From the NCBI GenBank assembly GCA_029058455.1, contig JAIDXU010000228.1:1-6116 (forward strand): a stretch of DNA of 6,116 bases. Reading direction: 5' to 3'. This DNA is from Paramuribaculum sp. GTDB taxonomy: Bacteria > Bacteroidota > Bacteroidia > Bacteroidales > Muribaculaceae. Shown here in pieces: positions 1 to 6,052 of this stretch. The stretch's first letter is position 1. The number at the start of each line of letters is the position of its first letter. A program made the position numbers and the translations under genes. The notes below the pieces were generated by a model, which was not told where the DNA came from, made no database searches, and was given only the letters and a program-made list of their open reading frames with translations.

Positions 1-59
1 TAAAGACTTGCTATTGGTGAAGCTTTTACCGGTTCTAATTTTAATGATCTTTTTGCCAT
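1..59 (-). CDS. Partial N-terminus of an unidentified leftward gene
   Basis: On the minus strand an ATG at 59-57 opens a frame with no stop to the window edge, giving 19 codons that read MAKRSLKLEPVKASPIASL. The start is placed 12 bases downstream of a match to the Bacteroidales -7 promoter box (79-72), which is the main support for this being a real gene. The stretch is too short to assign a family, and an open frame of 19 codons can arise by chance, particularly in AT-rich DNA. If real, it is transcribed divergently from the DUF362 gene and shares its control region. There is no signal peptide in what can be seen; the lysine-rich start suggests a cytoplasmic protein. Confidence 0.35.
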   Translation of the reverse strand, partial: MAKRSLKLEPVKASPIASL

Positions 60-71
60 ATTATTTTTATA

Positions 72-79
72 CAAAGGTA
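72..79 (-). promoter_or_regulatory. Putative leftward -7 promoter box (TACCTTTG)
   Basis: The minus strand reads TACCTTTG, an exact match to the Bacteroidales sigma-ABfr -7 consensus TAnnTTTG. The -33 element (TTTG about 19-21 bases upstream) is not well matched; the nearest is ATTG with a 16-base spacer. A start codon follows 12 bases after the box, which would give a very short leader. The match is plausible but rests on one element. Confidence 0.38.
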
Positions 80-96
80 TAACAATTTTTCGACAC

Positions 97-116
97 AATT
101 AGCATATAAGCTAATT
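97..116. repeat. Perfect 7-bp inverted repeat AATTAGC-N6-GCTAATT
   Basis: The arms AATTAGC (97-103) and GCTAATT (110-116) are exact reverse complements separated by ATATAA. The dyad lies between the two divergent -7 boxes and covers the place where the -33 region of the leftward promoter should be, so an operator for a dimeric regulator is one reading. A T-run (118-122) directly follows, so a weak intrinsic terminator for rightward transcripts is the other reading. The stem is AT-rich with only two G-C pairs, which makes it a poor terminator, and no rightward gene is visible upstream. Confidence 0.45.
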
Positions 117-194
117 ATTTTTCAACTGCAGACTCATCCACTCTCCAGAATACATCAATATACCCCGACATAACTTAATTTGAGGAATTTTGCG

Positions 195-202
195 TAAATT
201 TG
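195..202 (+). promoter_or_regulatory. Putative -7 promoter box (TAAATTTG) of the rightward operon
   Basis: TAAATTTG matches the Bacteroidales -7 consensus TAnnTTTG exactly and ends 26 bases before the ATG of the DUF362 gene, leaving a leader of roughly 20 bases. A canonical -33 TTTG at the expected 19-21-base spacing is not present. Instead, TTTG occurs at 179-182, 189-192 and 199-202, a ten-base period. No Shine-Dalgarno sequence is seen between the box and the ATG, which is normal in this phylum. This is the best candidate for the promoter of the three-gene cluster. Confidence 0.6.
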
Positions 203-228
203 CAGCTGGATTATAATAAAGCAATCTT

Positions 229-1179
229 ATGAAAGGAAAGATATTACTACTTGCAGCCGCATTGTTTATAGCAATGGTTTCTAACGCACAGTCAAAAGTT
301 TACATGACCCGGGAGATTTCGCCCGAAGCGCTTGTTAAAATCTATAAGGCCCTCAACCGCCCCGCCGACGGTCACAGAGTTGCCGTAAAAATCAGCACCG
401 GCGAATCAGGGAACCCCAACTACCTAAGTCCTAAACTGATAAGCGCGCTTGTCGACACGGTGAGAGGCACAATAGTGGAGTGTAACACCGCCTATGCCGG
501 TAAGCGCAACACCAGCGAAGCTCACTGGCAGACAATCCACGAACACGGCTTTGATTCAATCGCCCCGGTTGACCTCATGGATGATGAAGGACAGATGAAA
601 ATTCCCGTGCGCGACCGTCGCCACATAAAATATGACATTGTAGGAAACCACCTGCCCCGCTATGACTATATGGTTAATCTCGCCCATTTCAAAGGCCACG
701 CCATGGGCGGCTTCGGCGGTGTGCTCAAAAACGCAAGTATAGGTGTAGCCTCATCCGAGGGTAAGGCTTATATCCATTCGGCCGGAAAAACCGAAGATGT
801 AGAGACATTGTGGTCGAACATAGCCGAACAGGATCTTTTTCTTGAGTCGATGGCAGCCGCAGCTCAGGCAGTTGACGATTACTTTGGCGATAATATAGTA
901 TATATCAATGTAATGAACAACATGTCGGTTGATTGTGACTGCGACGGTCATCCCTCTGACGTGCTTCTCAAAGATTACGGTATCCTCGCCTCGACCGACC
1001 CCGTGGCTCTCGACAAGGCATGTGTTGACATTATCTTCAACATGCACCCCTCTGAGGGAAACGACAATGCCCCACTGATAGAGCGTATCAAAAGCCGCCA
1101 CGGTACCCACACTATTGATCACGCGGCAGCTATCGGTCTCGGCTCTCTCAACTATGAGATAATTGATCTGGATAAATAA
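229..1179 (+). CDS. Secreted DUF362 domain protein lacking a ferredoxin module
   Basis: This 316-residue protein belongs to the DUF362 family, whose biochemical role is not established; many members carry a 4Fe-4S ferredoxin insert and are annotated as Fe-S centre proteins. Residues 1-20 form a Sec signal peptide with likely cleavage at SNA|QS, so it acts in the periplasm or beyond. Family landmarks are the HFKGHAMGGFGGVLKN segment (153-168), the NMSVDCDCDGHPSD segment (231-244) with a Cys-x-Cys pair at 236 and 238, GILASTDPVALDKAC (251-265), and a closing RIKSRHGTHTIDHAAAIGLGS stretch (286-306). No CxxCxxC ferredoxin motif is present; residues 180-220, where many homologues hold it, contain none. 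Remaining cysteines at 85, 236, 238 and 265 could bind metal, which is inference. It is the first gene of the cluster, 14 bases before the receptor gene. Family assignment is firm, function unknown. Confidence 0.9.
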   Translation: MKGKILLLAAALFIAMVSNAQSKVYMTREISPEALVKIYKALNRPADGHRVAVKISTGESGNPNYLSPKLISALVDTVRGTIVECNTAYAGKRNTSEAHWQTIHEHGFDSIAPVDLMDDEGQMKIPVRDRRHIKYDIVGNHLPRYDYMVNLAHFKGHAMGGFGGVLKNASIGVASSEGKAYIHSAGKTEDVETLWSNIAEQDLFLESMAAAAQAVDDYFGDNIVYINVMNNMSVDCDCDGHPSDVLLKDYGILASTDPVALDKACVDIIFNMHPSEGNDNAPLIERIKSRHGTHTIDHAAAIGLGSLNYEIIDLDK

Positions 1180-1193
1180 TCCTGATTTAAGGA

Positions 1194-3050
1194 ATGAAAT
1201 TCGGCAGGTTTGCAGCCATTGTTTTTCTCGCCACAATTTTCCCTGCTGTTGCGCAAGGAGAATCGCCCGATTCCATACGCTCGCTCGGTGAAGTGGTGGT
1301 GACCGGCACAAACGCCGGAATTTCAAAAAATCTTCTCCCCTATTCGGTATCGGTTGTAGGACCTGAGCGACTTAACTCTACCGGTCGCCAGCAAGTCCTA
1401 TCGGCCATATCAGGCGTAGTGCCGAGTCTTTTTATCTCTGAAAGGAGTATCTTCGGCTTCGGTGTCAGCAACGGAGGATCGGGACATATCAAGCTGCGCG
1501 GTGTTGGTGGCGACAGGGCGAGTGCCGTGCTGATGATGGTTGACGGTCAGCCCCAGTTTGCCGGTATCTATTCCCACCACATCGCCGATTTCTATAACAA
1601 GGAATATGTGGAACGTGTAGAGGTGTTGAGAGGTCCCGGATCAGTAATCTATGGCTCAAACGCTATGGCGGGAGCTATCAACATTATCACAAAAGATGCT
1701 AATCGTAAAGGGATTAAAGCCACATTATCCTCACAATACGGCTCATATAACACATGGCTGTCATCGCTAACCGGCAGCGCCCGCTACGGAAAGTTCTCAT
1801 CGCTCGTATCGGTTTCCTACAACCGCACCGACGGAAACCTGAAAAAACTCGATTTCAAGCAGACAGATCTTTATGCCAAAGCGGGATATGACCTTTCATC
1901 GCAATGGAAACTCGGAGCCGATTACACGTTCATGCAATTTATCGGAAACGACCCGATCTATCCTACACTGAGCAATCCCGAGTCAAGCGACATATACCAC
2001 CAGAATGTTTTGCGCGGAGCGGCCTCGCTGTCAGTCACCAACCGCTATGAGAACACCACAGGTCAGATAAGAGTTTACGGCAACTATGGTAACCACTTCA
2101 TTGACGATCCGCGCCACTTTCACTCAACCGACAGCCGCCTGGGAGTAACAGCCTATCAGAATATTAGGTTACCGCTCGGATTCTCCGGCACCCTCGGTTT
2201 TGATTTCGACACCTATTCCGGACAAATACCCACCTCGGGAGGAGTTAATCACACCCCCGGAGCTATGGCGACCATCTCAACCAAGACAATCACCGAATAC
2301 TCTCCCTATCTCACTCTGTCAAAATCCATTGCCGCCAATCTCATCAACCTTAACGGTGGCCTGAGAATGGCCAACAGCGATAAATTTAAAACCCAATGGG
2401 TGCCTCAGTTTGGCTTCGCACTCAATCCCGCCGAAATACTATCCCTGAAGGGTACAGTGGCGATGGGCTATCGCAATCCCTCCTTCCGCGAGCTCTATCT
2501 ATATCGTATGGCCAACCCCGATCTCCAGCCTGAGAAAATGATAAACTACGACCTGTCGGTCTCAAAAAACTTCTCGCGCTATTTCTCGGCCGACCTCACC
2601 CTCTATTACAGTCGCGGTAGAAATATGATTCAGGTTGTAGATATGAAAAATGTCAACACGGGACGATTTATCAACAAGGGCATCGAGCTGTCGGCCAACA
2701 GTCATCCCGTCGACAACCTGTGGCTGTTTGCCTCCTATAGCTTTCTACATACCTCGCTCTCCAACCTCACCGGAGCGCCCCGTCAGCAATATTATGTCGG
2801 CGCGCAGTGGAATCCTGTAACTCGGCTGCGTGTGGATGCCGATCTCAAGGGAGTAGCTCATCTGTTTGTGGCAGAAGATATAAAATATCAGAACTATGCA
2901 CTGGTCAATCTCAAACTCACCTACACACTCTGCCGCTATGTCGACCTGTCGGTTAATATGGAAAACATCACCAACGCCCGCTATGTCATAAACCGCGGCT
3001 ATGAAATGCCCGGCTTCACTATTCTCGGCGGCCTCCGCCTCTCACTATAA
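1194..3050 (+). CDS. TonB-dependent outer-membrane receptor (BtuB/siderophore-receptor type)
   Basis: This 618-residue protein is an outer-membrane ligand-gated porin energised by TonB. Residues 1-20 are a signal peptide ending AVA|QG. A TonB-box-like EVVVTGT follows at 33-39. The plug domain runs to about residue 170, with IKLRGVGGDRASAVLMMVDG (99-118), YVERVEVLRGPGSVIYGSNA (138-157) and AGAINIITKD (159-168), all hallmarks of the plug. The rest is the beta-barrel, ending GGLRLSL, so the last residue is Leu rather than the usual Phe. It lacks the N-terminal carboxypeptidase-like extension of SusC proteins and has no SusD neighbour, so a small ligand such as cobalamin, heme or a metal chelate is more likely than a glycan. 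Histidines cluster in the plug (128-129) and in a barrel segment (301, 308, 310). The tight gaps on both sides support co-transcription with the DUF362 and esterase genes. The substrate cannot be read from sequence. Confidence 0.94.
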   Translation: MKFGRFAAIVFLATIFPAVAQGESPDSIRSLGEVVVTGTNAGISKNLLPYSVSVVGPERLNSTGRQQVLSAISGVVPSLFISERSIFGFGVSNGGSGHIKLRGVGGDRASAVLMMVDGQPQFAGIYSHHIADFYNKEYVERVEVLRGPGSVIYGSNAMAGAINIITKDANRKGIKATLSSQYGSYNTWLSSLTGSARYGKFSSLVSVSYNRTDGNLKKLDFKQTDLYAKAGYDLSSQWKLGADYTFMQFIGNDPIYPTLSNPESSDIYHQNVLRGAASLSVTNRYENTTGQIRVYGNYGNHFIDDPRHFHSTDSRLGVTAYQNIRLPLGFSGTLGFDFDTYSGQIPTSGGVNHTPGAMATISTKTITEYSPYLTLSKSIAANLINLNGGLRMANSDKFKTQWVPQFGFALNPAEILSLKGTVAMGYRNPSFRELYLYRMANPDLQPEKMINYDLSVSKNFSRYFSADLTLYYSRGRNMIQVVDMKNVNTGRFINKGIELSANSHPVDNLWLFASYSFLHTSLSNLTGAPRQQYYVGAQWNPVTRLRVDADLKGVAHLFVAEDIKYQNYALVNLKLTYTLCRYVDLSVNMENITNARYVINRGYEMPGFTILGGLRLSL

Positions 3051-3058
3051 TTTCATCT

Positions 3059-3907
3059 ATGAAAATAAGAGTAATATCAGCCCTCTGTATGCTGACTCTC
3101 GCTATCGGCTATGCTTCGGCAGCGAAAGTAAATACTGAACGACATATAACCGTCAATAATCAGGAGAGGAAATATATATTATATGTTCCTGACAATGTAA
3201 GCAAGAATCCTCCCCTCGTCATAAGCCTTCACGGGGCGGCGGGACATCACACCGACCGAACTCCATTCCGCATGTCAGTAGCTGACTCCGAGGGTTGTAT
3301 CGTGGTCTATCCTCAGGGCAACGATCAGTATTTCCCTATTTTCGGAGGCTACACACCGGGATGGAACGCCTCAGGAGAAGCAAATGAGGACACCGAATTT
3401 TTCAAAGCCATAATCAAGGCTGTTGATAATGAATATCATATCGATCTCGACAGGGTTTATTGCTGCGGATTCTCAAACGGCGGCATGATGACCTATGCCA
3501 ACACAAGCGCCGCTGCCGACATTTTCGCGGCCTTTGCCTCTATCAGCGGTTTTCAGCTCAACGAATTTCATCATCACACCATCGGCGAGCGCCCCGTGCC
3601 GTTTCTTCATATTCATGGCAAAAGTGATGATTTCGTAAAATATTCCTGTATGCCTGTGATTCGCGACAATATGGTGGCGCGCAACGGTTGTAATCCGATA
3701 CCCGAAATAACCGAAGTTACAGGCAAATACACAAAAAGTGTCTACTCAGCCGGCGAGGGAGGATTTCCTTATGTGTATTATGAAATCGACGGCATGGGAC
3801 ACAATGACTTCACCGACAAGACCGAAGAGGGCAATTCCGCCATCACGATGTGGAATTTCATGAGTCAATTCACTCTTAAAGATCCCTGCGACAAAACCCT
3901 GAAATAG
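3059..3907 (+). CDS. Exported PHB-depolymerase/feruloyl-esterase family hydrolase, cut by an in-frame amber codon
   Basis: This is an alpha/beta-hydrolase of the LpqC / poly(3-hydroxybutyrate) depolymerase family (CE1-like esterases), which cleave ester bonds in polyesters or in aromatic esters on plant polysaccharides. Residues 1-21 form a signal peptide (YASA|AK). An oxyanion-type HGAAG lies at 58-62, GWNASGEANED at 101-111, the nucleophile motif GFSNGG at 137-142 with Ser139, the acid in HGKSDD (Asp190), and the base in GMGHND (His248). The whole catalytic triad therefore lies before the stop. The gene starts 8 bases after the receptor stop and has no Shine-Dalgarno, which fits translational coupling in an operon. 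The stop is TAG whereas the other four complete frames in this window end in TAA, and the same frame stays open for another 326 codons. The product may still be active as a bare catalytic domain; substrate is uncertain. Confidence 0.88.
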   Translation: MKIRVISALCMLTLAIGYASAAKVNTERHITVNNQERKYILYVPDNVSKNPPLVISLHGAAGHHTDRTPFRMSVADSEGCIVVYPQGNDQYFPIFGGYTPGWNASGEANEDTEFFKAIIKAVDNEYHIDLDRVYCCGFSNGGMMTYANTSAAADIFAAFASISGFQLNEFHHHTIGERPVPFLHIHGKSDDFVKYSCMPVIRDNMVARNGCNPIPEITEVTGKYTKSVYSAGEGGFPYVYYEIDGMGHNDFTDKTEEGNSAITMWNFMSQFTLKDPCDKTLK

Positions 3908-4036
3908 AGACTCAATTTAGATACCGACGGCTTTAACCCTAAACAACACAATTGGAAAGTTTCCAACAAAGGCAAGACATTCCGTTATGGCCTCCCTAAA
4001 AAAGAAAACAATGCCGACAATAATGTCTATCCATCC

Positions 4037-4888
4037 TTGCAATTTGCTGCCGGATATTATAAACTGATGTTTGAATCAGAAGGCACCGAAGGCCATAAAA
4101 TCCATATTCAGCTTAAAGATCTCAATGACAACCATGTGCTTCTCAACATGATTGGAGAAGTGAGCAAACCGGTGGTTATGCCTTTTGCCGTGGATAAATA
4201 CGGCGAATATAAAATCACTATTGTTAAGGATGATGCTGCCGACAAGTTCACTCACCTTGCCATTCACTCAACCGACTCTCAGGCTGACGCTATAAATAGT
4301 GAAGTCACGGATATTGACCCGGATAATATTCCCGAGGAAGAGGATGGAATATTGGTTGAGATTCCTCAGGATCAAGGGCAGCAGTATGATGATTTTGCCC
4401 GCACCTTAATGGAAAAAGGCCCTGACTACACTACCTATACAGCCAACGGCGATCTTCAGATTGCATTTAAGATGATGGATATTGATGTGACCGACTGCGA
4501 CTATATTTTGATAAAATTTGCCGAGCCTGTCAATAGGGGTTGGAATGTGGCATTTTGGACCGGCACCGGGAGCGTTGAACTTCCGGCCGAGTCAACCGAG
4601 TTCAGATTTGACCTCGAGCCGTCAATGATTCAATCCGGCAAACTGCCTCAAATATGCCTCCTGACCCTATGGGGCGCCTCCAAACCTCTTGTGGCGAAAG
4701 TGGCGGGAGTTTATAAACACTCAACTATCGACGACTGGGGCAAAATAGATGAAATAAAGGCATCTCAACCCCAAGCTACCCCGACCTATTACACCATCTA
4801 CGGACAGCCGCTGTCCCACCCCACCAAAGGCATCACAATTATCCGCCACCCCGACGGAACCGTAAAGAAACTGCTCATCAAACCCTAA
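4037..4888 (+). CDS. Orphaned C-terminal half of the esterase: beta-sandwich-like regions plus Bacteroidales tail
   Basis: The open frame truly begins right after the TAG at 3908. The TTG at 4037 and the ATG at 4067 are the first possible internal starts and neither has a convincing ribosome site, so independent translation is doubtful. Counting from 4037, residues 5-80 (AAGYYKLMFES..., GEYKITIVKDD) have the alternating pattern of a carbohydrate-binding-module-like beta-sandwich. Residues 85-112 are an acidic linker (DIDPDNIPEEEDG). Residues 113-228 form a second beta-rich region with several Trp and Phe residues, possibly another ligand-binding module. Residues 251-283 (YYTIYGQPLS..., KGITIIR, KKLLIKP) match the tail common on exported Bacteroidales proteins and resembling type IX secretion C-terminal signals. 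No signal peptide is present, so a product made from an internal start would stay in the cytoplasm. This is best seen as part of the upstream gene. Confidence 0.5.
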   Translation: MQFAAGYYKLMFESEGTEGHKIHIQLKDLNDNHVLLNMIGEVSKPVVMPFAVDKYGEYKITIVKDDAADKFTHLAIHSTDSQADAINSEVTDIDPDNIPEEEDGILVEIPQDQGQQYDDFARTLMEKGPDYTTYTANGDLQIAFKMMDIDVTDCDYILIKFAEPVNRGWNVAFWTGTGSVELPAESTEFRFDLEPSMIQSGKLPQICLLTLWGASKPLVAKVAGVYKHSTIDDWGKIDEIKASQPQATPTYYTIYGQPLSHPTKGITIIRHPDGTVKKLLIKP

Positions 4889-4939
4889 CGTTTGCCGAGA
4901 AACAACCCGACATTACCTGCGCAGCTAAATGTTACTCAG

Positions 4940-6001
4940 TTATACGCCTGTAATGTACTTTCCTTTCGGTATAAGTGAAAGAAGATAGGTCAGCAAATAT
5001 CCTGTCAGGAGTGTGAGTAATGCTATAATAAAGGTTCGAGGGAAAATATGTATTTTTCCATCACTAAATATATTCCAATACAGTTCTCTCGCTATATAAA
5101 TATGCGTCAGATAAATCCCGAATGAATATTTAGCTATTCGAGTGAGGACTCGTTGCACACCCACACTTAATCTTATATTCTGCATTATCGTATAAAGAAA
5201 TGCCACAAAAAAGACACTGCCGATTTGAAGATTTCCAAGCAATACTTCAACATCACCTCCTTTTAATTTAATTAAATATATAGCAATTGGATAGGCAATC
5301 ATTCCGACAAATAAAATCAGCCACCTCAAGTTAAATCCAATTTTGATCGGATATCTTTTCAAATATACTCCTAATAACCAGTATGAAAGAAAACCGCCAA
5401 AGTAACATAATGCCCAATAATAATTTCCGTCAACTTTAAAAGCAGACGTAAGATTAGGTATAAAATGTATAATCCATGGCAGCAACATATTAATTGAACA
5501 AAGGCCAAGAAATAACTCTATTTGCCTCTTTGATGATTGATTAAGCCATGGTGATATGAACGGCGCAAGTAAGTATAGTCCGGCCATTGCATATACAAAC
5601 CAATACACTCCGATTGCTGGTTGCAGAGGAATACGGATGATTTTGCTTAATGCCTCATTCCACGACATATCTTGAGTTACCGTATATAATGCTATACCCA
5701 GCGTAGACCATATAAACAATGGAGGTAATAATTTAGCAAATCTCCGTTTATAGAATTGCTTAATTCCAATTCTTACGGGTAGAAGGACAGTGCCTGACAA
5801 AGCCAAAAACAATTCTGAGAAAGGGCTTCCAATAAACGAAATTCCAAACATCCACACTCCTTCTCTTTCAGGATCGATAGCGGGCATCGTTGAATGAGTA
5901 AGCAATACTAAAAAACAAGCAAGAACCCTCAGGTTATCAATATAACACAACCTTGGTTTTAAGATTTCAGATTGCATTTTGCATTTTGGTGCCGCGGTCA
6001 T
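4940..6001 (-). CDS. Acyltransferase-3 family membrane protein (OafA/WcfG-like)
   Basis: This 353-residue protein is an integral membrane acyltransferase of the Acyl_transf_3 family, which transfers acetyl or other acyl groups to surface glycans such as O-antigen, capsule or exopolysaccharide. The family motif R-x10-H is seen as Arg25 and His36 in NLRVLACFLVLLTHS, and the C-terminal signature YSFGIYLTHIY lies at 292-302. About ten hydrophobic segments fit the family fold, and the length is normal. The start is uncertain: the ATG at 6001 has AGGGG directly abutting it, too close to act as a ribosome site, while the ATG at 5977 (residue 9, MQSEILKPRL) gives a more typical N-terminus. The gene is convergent with the esterase cluster, 51 bases from its end, and is not in that operon. 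Its DNA is much more AT-rich (hand-counted lines give about 27-37% GC against about 47-53% in the cluster), which suggests separate acquisition. The acceptor molecule is unknown. Confidence 0.92.
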   Translation of the reverse strand: MTAAPKCKMQSEILKPRLCYIDNLRVLACFLVLLTHSTMPAIDPEREGVWMFGISFIGSPFSELFLALSGTVLLPVRIGIKQFYKRRFAKLLPPLFIWSTLGIALYTVTQDMSWNEALSKIIRIPLQPAIGVYWFVYAMAGLYLLAPFISPWLNQSSKRQIELFLGLCSINMLLPWIIHFIPNLTSAFKVDGNYYWALCYFGGFLSYWLLGVYLKRYPIKIGFNLRWLILFVGMIAYPIAIYLIKLKGGDVEVLLGNLQIGSVFFVAFLYTIMQNIRLSVGVQRVLTRIAKYSFGIYLTHIYIARELYWNIFSDGKIHIFPRTFIIALLTLLTGYLLTYLLSLIPKGKYITGV

Positions 6002-6020
6002 CCCCTCGTTGGCTAACTAA

Positions 6021-6052
6021 TTGGTTTACAGATAAAAATAGCTCTAAGTTTG
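6021..6052 (+). promoter_or_regulatory. Putative rightward promoter (TTGG-N20-TAAGTTTG) for a gene beyond the window
   Basis: TAAGTTTG at 6045-6052 matches the Bacteroidales -7 box exactly, and TTGG at 6021-6024 sits 20 bases upstream as a near match to the -33 TTTG, the correct spacing. It points away from the acyltransferase gene. No ATG follows in the remaining 64 bases, so the transcript would have a leader of more than 55 bases or encode an RNA. Bases 6002-6116 otherwise hold no recognisable gene. No good leftward promoter for the acyltransferase was found in the same stretch. Confidence 0.42.

Larger units (their letters stand above)
3059..4888 (+). pseudogene. Full-length multidomain esterase gene interrupted by one TAG (3905-3907)
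   Basis: Frame arithmetic shows that the esterase and the downstream open stretch are in the same frame, with 4037 minus 3059 equal to 326 codons. The only stop between 3059 and the TAA at 4886-4888 is the TAG at codon 283. The bases immediately after it (3908-4036) translate as protein-like sequence beginning RLNLDTDGFNPKQHNWKV, not as intergenic DNA. The intact product would be about 609 residues: signal peptide, esterase (to about 275), a beta-rich region, a second beta-rich region and a C-terminal tail. The likely ancestral codon is TGG, giving KWR, one transition away; this is inferred from the look of related secreted esterases and not checked by alignment. Alternatives are a sequencing error, natural suppression, or a population variant. 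Calling it a pseudogene is provisional because the catalytic half is complete. Confidence 0.7.

Noticed and set aside
751..1326. Minus-strand open frame of 191 codons over the DUF362/receptor junction
   Set aside because: It overlaps two well-supported genes on the other strand, has arginine/cysteine-rich low-quality sequence and no family resemblance; it is a shadow frame.
1194..3050. Receptor as a SusC protein of a polysaccharide utilisation locus
   Set aside because: Length (618 residues against about 1000), lack of the carboxypeptidase-like N-terminal domain and lack of a SusD neighbour all argue against it.
3905..3907. Pyrrolysine insertion at the TAG
   Set aside because: Pyrrolysine decoding is not expected in Bacteroidales, and esterases are not known pyrrolysine proteins; a mutated Trp codon is simpler.
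4076..4267. Minus-strand open frame of 63 codons
   Set aside because: It lies inside the C-terminal esterase frame, with no promoter or recognisable protein; shadow frame.
4889..4939. Possible terminator between the converging genes
   Set aside because: Only a loop-less palindrome CTGCGCAG (4917-4924) is present, with no T-run on either strand; nothing resembling an intrinsic terminator.
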